A DNA stretch of 7,997 nt from Haloarculaceae archaeon (GTDB taxonomy: Archaea; Halobacteriota; Halobacteria; Halobacteriales; Haloarculaceae): assembly GCA_018609665.1 (NCBI GenBank), contig JAHENN010000017.1, positions 1 through 7,997 of the forward strand, in the 5' to 3' direction. The stretch's first letter is position 1; each line of letters begins with the position of its first letter. Of this stretch, positions 1-5,203 are shown piece by piece. The notes under the pieces were generated by a model. That model saw only the letters and a program-made list of their open reading frames with translations. It was not told where the DNA came from and did no database searches. Made by a program: the position numbers and the translations under genes.

Positions 1-2
1 CC

Positions 3-323
3 GCCGTCGACGAACCGAAGGCGGCGGCGTACGCCCTCGACAACCAGATCGAGCGCCCGGCGCTCGCGCGCTGGATGAACGACCTGGGCGACAAACACGA
101 CGTTCTGGAGGTGGAGATGACCGCCGAACGGCTCGACGGGATGACCGTCCGGGAGGTGAACGAGGAGATCCCGGGCGGCTGTCTCATCGCCGAGATCGGG
201 GAGGAAGACGACGCCCACATCCCCGAGGCCGACGAGGTTATCGAGTACGGCGACGAGATAACGATTCTCGGCGAGACCGGCGCCGTCGAGACGGCCGTCA
301 AGACGTTCCATCCCCACAACTGA
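3..323 (+). CDS. TrkA-C (RCK_C) domain protein, C-terminal part only
   Basis: The reading frame is open from the left edge, so the true start lies outside the window; 106 residues are visible. Roughly the last 75 residues fit a TrkA-C/RCK_C domain: a beta strand (DVLEVEM), the LDGMTVREVN segment matching the usual 'l-G-k-t-l-r-e-l' stretch, a second strand (CLIAEIGEE), the 'IPEADEVIEYGDEITILGE' stretch matching the typical 'P-x-x-d-x-v-l-x-x-G-D-x-l-x-v-x-G' end, and a short tail. In this family the domain binds small regulatory ligands and usually sits behind a Rossmann TrkA-N domain in potassium-uptake regulators or behind a cation antiporter or channel. Which of these it belongs to cannot be seen. 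An internal ATG at position 75 is not the likely start, because the frame upstream of it also reads as protein. The protein is strongly acidic. The domain call is firm; the parent protein is unknown. Confidence 0.85.
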   Translation, partial: AVDEPKAAAYALDNQIERPALARWMNDLGDKHDVLEVEMTAERLDGMTVREVNEEIPGGCLIAEIGEEDDAHIPEADEVIEYGDEITILGETGAVETAVKTFHPHN

Positions 324-570
324 CCGCCGCGGGCCGTCCGGCCATGCACGGTCCGCCCGGCGAGTCTCAGTCGACCCGCCGGAGACATCCGTACGCCACC
401 TCGATTGTGGCCATCTCGATGCGACCGCCGCGGCCGGTCGCCCTCGCCGACGACCCGGAATCGACCCGCGTCGAGCGCGTTCCTCGCGTACGGTGCGGCG
501 CTGTACCGGAGGCGCCCGCCGTCCGCCGGACCGGGACGCCGACCGCGCAGGTCGGCCGGGATGTCGGTGG
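324..570. other. Intergenic stretch without a convincing gene
   Basis: Between the TrkA-C stop and the promoter of the next gene I see no gene. Both strands have open frames, but the translations are rich in Arg, Pro and Ser and poor in Asp/Glu, which is not the haloarchaeal protein style seen in the neighbours. The plus-strand frame from ATG 344 runs in frame into the gene at 602, but its first 86 codons show no domain and lie upstream of that gene's TATA-like box. No hairpin or repeat stands out. Confidence 0.5.
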
Positions 571-576
571 TTTATG
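571..576 (+). promoter_or_regulatory. TATA-like box for the CARF-like regulator
   Basis: TTTATG lies in otherwise GC-rich DNA with its centre about 28 bases before ATG 602. That is the spacing expected for an archaeal box A driving a leaderless transcript, and no Shine-Dalgarno-like sequence precedes the ATG. This supports choosing 602 over the upstream in-frame ATG at 344. Confidence 0.6.
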
Positions 577-601
577 TGACGAGCGACCCGTCTATCCGCG
601 T

Positions 602-1528
<927 letters not shown>

Positions 1529-1549
1529 GGGACCCGCGACGTGGCGCGC

Positions 1550-1816
1550 CTACCGCGTGACGACGCGGAACCTGACGGTGCCGACGCCCGGCAGGGGCAC
1601 CTCCCGAACGTCGCGATAGCGGCCGGCAGCCGCCGACAGGCCGCGCCGAAGGAGTCGCAGGCCGACCCACGCGGCGGCGACGGCCGAGAGGGCGTACAGG
1701 GGGTAGCTGAGGGCGACGAAGAACCCCACCAGCAGGAGCGGAACTGCGAGGGCCGTCAGGAGCGGCGGGGTATCCGTGAGCGATATCGGCTCGGCGTTCG
1801 GGGTCGTATATATCAT
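1550..1816 (-). CDS. Small two-helix membrane protein, function unknown
   Basis: 88 residues from ATG 1816. I do not recognise a family. A polar N-terminus (MIYTTPNAEPISLTDTPP) is followed by a nearly continuous hydrophobic stretch that fits two membrane helices (about residues 19-34 and 37-52) joined by a short turn, then an Arg-rich segment (LRLLRRGLSAAAGRYRD) and a beta-like tail ending VRFRVVTR. The positive residues after the second helix suggest a cytoplasmic C-terminus. The start is uncertain: a TTG at 1861 in the same frame lies about 28 bases after a strong TATA-like box (1884-1890), and a GTG at 1927 extends the frame further, but the added residues are low in hydrophobicity and show no domain. 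It is transcribed away from the DUF1405 gene and separated from it by 227 bases, so it is probably not in an operon with it. Confidence 0.6.
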   Translation of the reverse strand: MIYTTPNAEPISLTDTPPLLTALAVPLLLVGFFVALSYPLYALSAVAAAWVGLRLLRRGLSAAAGRYRDVREVPLPGVGTVRFRVVTR

Positions 1817-1883
1817 AGTCGGGTTGCTGTGGAGGCGTATCTGCGGCTCTGTTCCGTTCAACGTACGGTAGCCGCTCCGGGCG

Positions 1884-1900
1884 TAAATATCCTCATATTT
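1884..1900 (-). promoter_or_regulatory. AT-rich TATA-like element with a 6-bp inverted repeat, upstream of the small membrane protein
   Basis: Read on the minus strand this contains ATATTTA, the best box A in the gap. AAATAT (1885-1890) and ATATTT (1895-1900) form a perfect inverted repeat around CCTC. Box A spacing predicts transcription starting near 1859, giving either a leader of about 43 bases before ATG 1816 or a leaderless start at the TTG at 1861. The symmetry could also serve as an operator, or be incidental to the AT-rich sequence. Confidence 0.45.
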
Positions 1901-1919
1901 CGAACACGAACCGAGAGAC

Positions 1920-1990
1920 GTTACCACGGCTCTCGGCGCGAAAAGCGGTGCTTACGGCCTGAAAGCGTGTGCGAGGGATGCCGTGGTAAC
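1920..1990. repeat. 11-bp perfect inverted repeat enclosing 49 bases
   Basis: GTTACCACGGC (1920-1930) is exactly reversed and complemented by GCCGTGGTAAC (1980-1990). The enclosed DNA is less GC-rich than its surroundings. Read on the minus strand as RNA, the arms could close a stem, and a further CTCG/CGAG pairing just inside is possible, so a structured RNA of about 71 bases is one reading. The flanks show no obvious target-site duplication, so a tiny mobile element is less likely. It lies between two minus-strand genes, after the stop of the DUF1405 gene. Confidence 0.55.
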
Positions 1991-2043
1991 AGTTCTGTAC
2001 GTGTATCGAACATTATAGTTAGGCGCCGACATCCGGGAGCGGG

Positions 2044-2793
2044 TCAGTCGCCCAGCGAGTCGGGACCCCGGCGCGAGCGCCGCTTCTCGAGGTGGGTGAG
2101 CATCGCGAGATAGACCGACCCGACGAGCAGGACGACCGCGCCGGCGCCGGCGACGCCGAGGGCGTCGGCGCCGAGGCCGACCGGCGCGTCGTCCCGCAGC
2201 GGAATGGTGGTGTGGTGGGGGTCGCCCAGCACCGGGACGAGGTAGTCGACGACGGCGTTGACGGTGTACCACAGCGTCGCGACGCCGACGGCCCGGGGTC
2301 GAAAGTCGCCGATGCGGTGCAGCAGGAACGCCTGCAGCACCATCGCGGCGTGGCTCCAGATGAGGAACTGCCGCATCGCGGGGTGAATCCCCGTCCCGGT
2401 GAAGGCCGGCCAGAACGCCAGGTGGACGTACACCGTCCAGCCGCCGAGGATGATGTTGCCGTAGAAGGCCAGGGCGGTGAGCCACTCCTGCTGGCGGTCC
2501 AGCTTCCAGGCGGCCAGCGCCAGCGCGATGAGCAGCGTCGCCATCGGACTGTCGGGGACGAAGGCCCACATTTCGACGGGCGTGCGGGCGAACTGGAACC
2601 GGTAGAACCAGAAGCCGAAGGCGGTGCCGGCGAGGTTGACGGCGACGACCAGCCACGCGAGGTTCAGCCCCAGGTTCTCCAGGGGCTCCGGCAGCGGCGC
2701 GACGTACCACGGCAGGTCCTCGCGGGGGACGTCCGACTCCAGCAGCGCCCGCCCCCGGTCGACGACCGCGCCGGCACGAGTCCGGATGCTCAT
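2044..2793 (-). CDS. DUF1405 family multi-spanning membrane protein
   Basis: 249 residues, with about six membrane helices: 41-63, 82-97, 104-126, 143-160, 166-188 and 211-234. The segment from 61 to 84, FWFYRFQFARTP followed by EMWAFVPDSP, matches the conserved part of the DUF1405 family (Bacillus subtilis YpjA and archaeal relatives), which has a Tyr-x-x-Gln-Phe stretch and a Trp-x-Phe-x-Pro-Asp-Ser-Pro stretch between the first two helices. Residues 1-40 are a soluble N-terminal part with many Arg and acidic residues; the C-terminus is basic (HLEKRRSRRG), probably cytoplasmic. The family's biochemical role is unknown to me. ATG 2793 was chosen because a T-rich box lies 26-30 bases upstream, and because the frame further upstream is antisense to pdxS. 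It is divergent from pdxS across a 108-base shared promoter region. Confidence 0.85.
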   Translation of the reverse strand: MSIRTRAGAVVDRGRALLESDVPREDLPWYVAPLPEPLENLGLNLAWLVVAVNLAGTAFGFWFYRFQFARTPVEMWAFVPDSPMATLLIALALAAWKLDRQQEWLTALAFYGNIILGGWTVYVHLAFWPAFTGTGIHPAMRQFLIWSHAAMVLQAFLLHRIGDFRPRAVGVATLWYTVNAVVDYLVPVLGDPHHTTIPLRDDAPVGLGADALGVAGAGAVVLLVGSVYLAMLTHLEKRRSRRGPDSLGD

Positions 2794-2818
2794 GCCCGAC
2801 ACCAGCGGGGCGCCGGAC

Positions 2819-2823
2819 AAAAA
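2819..2823 (-). promoter_or_regulatory. T-rich box A for the DUF1405 gene
   Basis: On the minus strand the run GTTTTTG lies about 28 bases before ATG 2793, in a GC-rich gap. The position fits a leaderless transcript. The T-run is a weak match to the archaeal TATA consensus, so the call rests mainly on spacing. Confidence 0.4.
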
Positions 2824-2872
2824 CACCGGCGCCGCGCCGACAGCCGGAAACGGAGGGGGCGAACGGCACCCG

Positions 2873-2878
2873 TTAAGT
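2873..2878 (+). promoter_or_regulatory. TATA-like box for pdxS
   Basis: TTAAGT is centred about 26 bases before ATG 2902, and no Shine-Dalgarno-like motif lies between, so the transcript is probably leaderless or nearly so. An ACCCGT hexamer (2868-2873) overlaps its 5' edge and is the same half-site found in the inverted repeat at 2886-2901. Confidence 0.55.
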
Positions 2879-2885
2879 ACGTCCA

Positions 2886-2901
2886 ACCCGTCCGTACGGG
2901 T
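2886..2901 (+). promoter_or_regulatory. Candidate pdxS operator: ACCCGT-4-ACGGGT inverted repeat
   Basis: ACCCGT (2886-2891) and ACGGGT (2896-2901) are perfect inverted arms around CCGT, ending one base before the pdxS ATG and covering the predicted transcription start. A further ACCCGT lies 18 bases upstream, next to the TATA-like box. A protein bound here would block initiation, so repression is plausible. No regulator can be assigned, and in GC-rich DNA such short symmetry can arise by chance. Confidence 0.35.
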
Positions 2902-3816
2902 ATGAGCGAGACGGACGAAACTGACATCGAGGAACTCCACAGGGGGACCGAACTCGTCAAGCGCGGCTTCGCGAAGATGCAGAAGGGCGGCGTCATCATG
3001 GACGTCGTCTCCCGCGAGCAGGCCCGCATCGCCGAGGACGCCGGCGCGGTGGCGGTGATGCACCTTGAGTCGGTGCCGGCCGACATCCGCAAGCGGGGCG
3101 GCGTCGCCCGGATGGCCGATCCCGGCGGCCTCGAGGCGGTCATCGACGAGGTGTCCATCCCCGCGATGGGCAAGGCCCGCATCGGGCACCGCGCGGAGGC
3201 GCAGATACTCGAGGCGACCGGCGCCGACATGATCGACGAGTCGGAGGTGCTGACGGAGGCCGACGAGCGGTACCACATCGACAAACGGGAGTTCACCGCG
3301 CCGTTCGTCTGCGGCGCCCGCAACCTGCAGGAGGCGCTCCGCCGCATCGACGAGGGCGCGGCGATGATCCGCACGAAGGGCGAGGCCGGCACCGGCGACG
3401 TCAACCAGGCGGTCACCCACCAGCGGAACATCCAGCGCGCCATCCGGAAGCTCGACGGCATGAGCTACGAGGAGCGCGACGAGTGGGCCCGCGAGCACGA
3501 GGCGCCGCGACAGTTAGTTCACGAGACCGCCGAGCGGGGCCGGCTCCCGGTGGTCAACTTCGCCGCCGGCGGCATCGCGACGCCGGCCGACGCCGCGCTG
3601 ATGATGCAGCTGGGCTGTGACGGCATCTTCGTCGGCTCCGGCATCTTCGGCGCCGAGGACCCCGAGGCGATGGGCACCGCCGTCGTCGAGGCCGTCAACA
3701 ACTACGACGACCCCGAGCGGCTCCGCGACATCGCCAAGGGCATCGGCAAGGGCATGAAGGGCCGGGCCAACGAGGACATGGACGAGGACGAACAGCTGCA
3801 GACCCGCGGGGTCTGA
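2902..3816 (+). CDS. pdxS: Pyridoxal 5'-phosphate synthase, PdxS subunit
   Basis: 304 residues, full length for the family. PdxS condenses ribose 5-phosphate, glyceraldehyde 3-phosphate and ammonia to pyridoxal 5'-phosphate in the DXP-independent vitamin B6 pathway; the ammonia comes from the glutaminase PdxT. It is a cytoplasmic (beta/alpha)8 barrel. Family signatures are all present: GGVIMDVVSREQARIAEDAG with the substrate-binding Asp34, ESVPADIRKRGGVARMADP, GKARIGH with Lys91 (the Schiff-base lysine equivalent to Lys81 of B. subtilis), FTAPFVCGARNLQEA, MIRTKGEAGTGD with Lys159 (equivalent to Lys149), and the phosphate-binding end NFAAGGIATPADAALMMQLGCDGIFVGSGIF. A short acidic N-terminal extension (MSETDETDIE) is of haloarchaeal type. 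Start 2902 is supported by the promoter spacing and by where family similarity begins. No pdxT lies in the window. It converges with the response regulator, with 10 bases between the stops. Confidence 0.97.
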   Translation: MSETDETDIEELHRGTELVKRGFAKMQKGGVIMDVVSREQARIAEDAGAVAVMHLESVPADIRKRGGVARMADPGGLEAVIDEVSIPAMGKARIGHRAEAQILEATGADMIDESEVLTEADERYHIDKREFTAPFVCGARNLQEALRRIDEGAAMIRTKGEAGTGDVNQAVTHQRNIQRAIRKLDGMSYEERDEWAREHEAPRQLVHETAERGRLPVVNFAAGGIATPADAALMMQLGCDGIFVGSGIFGAEDPEAMGTAVVEAVNNYDDPERLRDIAKGIGKGMKGRANEDMDEDEQLQTRGV

Positions 3817-3826
3817 GCCCCCCGGG

Positions 3827-4489
3827 CTACGGAACCGGCTCCTCAACGGCGTCGACCTCGATTCCCTCGTCGACGAACTCGACGAGTATCCGCTCGGTTT
3901 TCGCGCCGAACGTCTCGTAGTGGTCGCCGTCCGGGTCGATGGTGGTCCGGCTCGCGACCAGCCCCGCCTGTCGGAGCGTGTTGAGCCGGCGGTACACCGT
4001 CGTCCGCGAGTAACCCGTCGCCGCCGCCAGGGCCCTGGCGCTCATCGGCTCGGACCGCAGTTCGTGGAGACAGCGCCTGGCCTTGGCGTCCCCGAGGGCG
4101 TCCAGCACCGGCGCGTCGACCGCCGGCGGGTGGTCCGTCGCCAGCTCCTCGACGAGCGCCGTCAGCTCCGACTCCCCGACCGGCTTGACGGCGTACTCGT
4201 CGAAGCCCATCTCGACGATGTCGGCCTCCGGCTCGACGGCGGTCACCATCGCGACCGCACAGCCGAGTTCGCGCTCGCGGATGCGGTCCAGCACCTCTCC
4301 GCCCTGCATCTCCGGGAGTCGCCGGTCGAGCAGCGCCACGTCGACGGCCTCGTCGGCCGCCTCCAGCGCCGTCGCCCCCCTGTAGGCCGTGCGGGTCCGG
4401 TAGCCGGCCGACTCCAGCCACTCCGCGTAGAGGTCCGCGAGGCCGCGTTCGTCCTCGACGACCAGTACCGTCGCTCGTTTCCCCGACAT
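3827..4489 (-). CDS. Response regulator: receiver domain plus winged-helix output
   Basis: 220 residues. Residues 6-118 are a CheY-like receiver: acidic pocket Glu12-Asp13, phospho-acceptor Asp55 (VALLDRRLPEM), Thr83 at the end of strand 4 (MVTAVEPEADIVEMGFDEY) and Lys102 followed by Pro (VKPV). All residues needed for phosphorylation are present. The VTAVEP-DIVEMGFDEY-VKPV run is typical of haloarchaeal receivers of the type often joined to a HalX domain. Here the C-terminal part (about 132-205) instead looks like a helix-turn-helix: ARRCLHELRSEPMSARALAAATGYSRTTVYRRLNTL then a short wing (GLVASRTTIDPDGDHYETF), resembling ArsR-like DNA-binding domains. Likely role: a phosphorylation-controlled transcription factor. 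No histidine kinase is adjacent, so the partner is unknown. It lies 76 bases downstream of the SCP2 gene on the same strand and has its own TATA-like box. Confidence 0.92.
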   Translation of the reverse strand: MSGKRATVLVVEDERGLADLYAEWLESAGYRTRTAYRGATALEAADEAVDVALLDRRLPEMQGGEVLDRIRERELGCAVAMVTAVEPEADIVEMGFDEYAVKPVGESELTALVEELATDHPPAVDAPVLDALGDAKARRCLHELRSEPMSARALAAATGYSRTTVYRRLNTLRQAGLVASRTTIDPDGDHYETFGAKTERILVEFVDEGIEVDAVEEPVP

Positions 4490-4518
4490 CCGAACACCGT
4501 ATGTTATTGGCCACCACG

Positions 4519-4523
4519 ATATA
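4519..4523 (-). promoter_or_regulatory. TATA-like box for the response regulator
   Basis: GGTATATCG on the minus strand sits about 32 bases before ATG 4489, predicting transcription a few bases upstream of the start codon. It is a better TATA match than most boxes in this window and suggests the gene can be expressed independently of the upstream SCP2 gene. Confidence 0.5.
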
Positions 4524-4565
4524 CCCCTTGTGCTTGGCTCACGTCGCGATGAACTCGCGGCCGCC

Positions 4566-4988
4566 TCAGTGGACGTACTCCGTGTCGATGCGGCGGCCGG
4601 TCTCGGTCATCGCGACGGCGGCCTCGCTGTACTGCAACATCTTCTGCATGTCGCCCTCGATGTCGAAGACGCCGGACATCATCCCGTCGATGGGGCCGAC
4701 GTCGCCGCTGTTGAGCGCGCGCCAGTCGTCGTAGTCGCCGCGGTAGACGAAGCCGGCGTCGACGTCGTCGGGGTCGTCGACCTCGCGGGCCGCCGTGCAC
4801 TCGCCGTCCTCGAGGCCGATGTAGAAGTAGCGGTCCTCGGGGAGGTCGTCGTCGGCCTGAATGTGGAAGAGGAAGTCGCCGTTGAAGCCGACGCCCCACC
4901 CCTCGCCGGCCTCGGCGTACTCCTCGTTGTCGTTCAGTTGCTCGCGCCACTCCTGAATCCACCTCTCGGACGGGAACGGTATTGCCAT
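4566..4988 (-). CDS. SCP2 sterol-binding-like domain protein
   Basis: 140 very acidic residues forming one SCP2-like domain: an N-terminal helix (SERWIQEWREQLNDNEEY), strands around WGVGFNGDFLFHIQADD and RYFYIGLEDGECTAAREV, the conserved 'D-a-x-f-v-y-r-G-x-y-d-d-W-r-a-L' stretch (DAGFVYRGDYDDWRALNSGD), then a helix with MMSGVFDIEGDMQKMLQYSEAAVAM, matching the SCP2 'G-x-l-k-i-x-G-d-m-x-k-l' end. Domains of this fold carry hydrophobic ligands such as lipids or acyl chains in a cavity; the archaeal ligand is unknown. It has no signal peptide and is expected to be cytoplasmic. ATG 4988 fits where domain similarity begins; an in-frame ATG at 5051 would add 21 residues without recognisable features and lies upstream of the nearest TATA-like box. 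It is divergent from the four-module membrane protein. Confidence 0.88.
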   Translation of the reverse strand: MAIPFPSERWIQEWREQLNDNEEYAEAGEGWGVGFNGDFLFHIQADDDLPEDRYFYIGLEDGECTAAREVDDPDDVDAGFVYRGDYDDWRALNSGDVGPIDGMMSGVFDIEGDMQKMLQYSEAAVAMTETGRRIDTEYVH

Positions 4989-4991
4989 CGG

Positions 4992-5007
4992 AACGGTGTC
5001 ACCCGTT
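4992..5007 (-). promoter_or_regulatory. Candidate operator upstream of the SCP2 gene: AACGG-6-CCGTT
   Basis: AACGG (4992-4996) and CCGTT (5003-5007) flank TGTCAC; the core GGTGTCACC is itself symmetric about position 5000. The element begins three bases before ATG 4988 and covers the transcription start predicted from the TATA-like box at 5029-5033, a position suited to repression. A related pair with a shorter spacer, AACGG-3-CCGTT, lies at 2862-2874 before pdxS. The regulator is unknown and a chance origin is possible. Confidence 0.35.
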
Positions 5008-5028
5008 GCCACAACGGCCGACCCGCTG

Positions 5029-5033
5029 TTAAA
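5029..5033 (-). promoter_or_regulatory. TATA-like box for the SCP2 gene
   Basis: On the minus strand TCGTTTAACAG places TTTAA about 43 bases before ATG 4988, predicting transcription near 5003 and a leader of about 15 bases. A second AT-rich patch (CTTTATG on the minus strand, 5050-5056) could act instead with a longer leader. Confidence 0.45.
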
Positions 5034-5079
5034 CGATTCGCCCGCCAGCATAAAGCCCCGGCTACCGCCCCCACAACGC

Positions 5080-5086
5080 TTTATTA
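5080..5086 (+). promoter_or_regulatory. TATA-like box for the four-module membrane protein gene
   Basis: TTTATTA is the strongest box A on the plus strand in this divergent gap. It predicts transcription near 5110, giving a leader of about 90 bases before ATG 5200, unlike the leaderless layout of most neighbours. The predicted start is only a few bases before the GTG at 5117 that opens a short ORF. Confidence 0.55.
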
Positions 5087-5116
5087 GATAGCACCGGGAG
5101 GGCAACGCAGAGAACA

Positions 5117-5203
5117 GTGACACACAGCGCAGACACGTTCCGACCGGCGACGGCGGGGGCGAAGACGGCGGCCGGCGCCGGAACAAGAGGTGCCGGCGGA
5201 TGA
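5117..5203 (+). CDS. Possible 28-codon upstream ORF overlapping the membrane protein start
   Basis: A GTG at 5117, about 34 bases after the TTTATTA box, opens 28 codons (MTHSADTFRPATAGAKTAAG, then AGTRGAGG) whose TGA stop overlaps the next ATG as ATGA (5200-5203). The layout is what a leaderless, translationally coupled leader peptide would give. Against it, the peptide is Ala/Gly/Thr-rich, low complexity, not acidic and not recognisable, and GC-rich DNA leaves many frames open by chance. I infer a candidate only. Confidence 0.25.
   Translation: MTHSADTFRPATAGAKTAAGAGTRGAGG
5187..5192 (+). promoter_or_regulatory. Shine-Dalgarno site deciding start 5200
   Basis: GAGGTG, complementary to the 3' end of archaeal 16S rRNA, lies seven bases before ATG 5200. 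It is a good match at normal spacing and supports this start on a leadered transcript. Confidence 0.65.

Noticed and set aside
344..601. N-terminal extension of the CARF-like regulator from ATG 344
   Set aside because: The 86 added residues are rich in Arg and Pro with no domain, and they lie upstream of a well-placed TATA-like box (571-576) that points to ATG 602.
1920..1990. Inverted repeat considered as the ends of a miniature transposable element
   Set aside because: The bases just outside the two arms do not form a direct duplication, and only one copy is visible in the window. It is retained as an unexplained inverted repeat only.
1952..2032. 26-codon minus-strand ORF (MSAPNYNVRYTYRTVTTASL...) in the gap before the small membrane protein
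   Set aside because: It has no promoter at leaderless distance, no ribosome site and no recognisable motif, and it overlaps the inverted repeat. It is kept out as chance.
2092..2901. Plus-strand extension of pdxS by 270 codons
   Set aside because: The extension is antisense to the DUF1405 gene and has no PdxS similarity; the family begins with the residues following ATG 2902.
2794..3498. N-terminal extension of the DUF1405 protein
   Set aside because: It is antisense to pdxS and non-hydrophobic; promoter spacing and domain start both favour ATG 2793.
3816..3828. AGCCC-CCC-GGGCT hairpin between the convergent stops of pdxS and the response regulator, considered as a terminator
   Set aside because: The stem is only five pairs and no T-run follows on either strand; archaeal termination relies mainly on T-tracts. 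In this base composition it is not distinctive.
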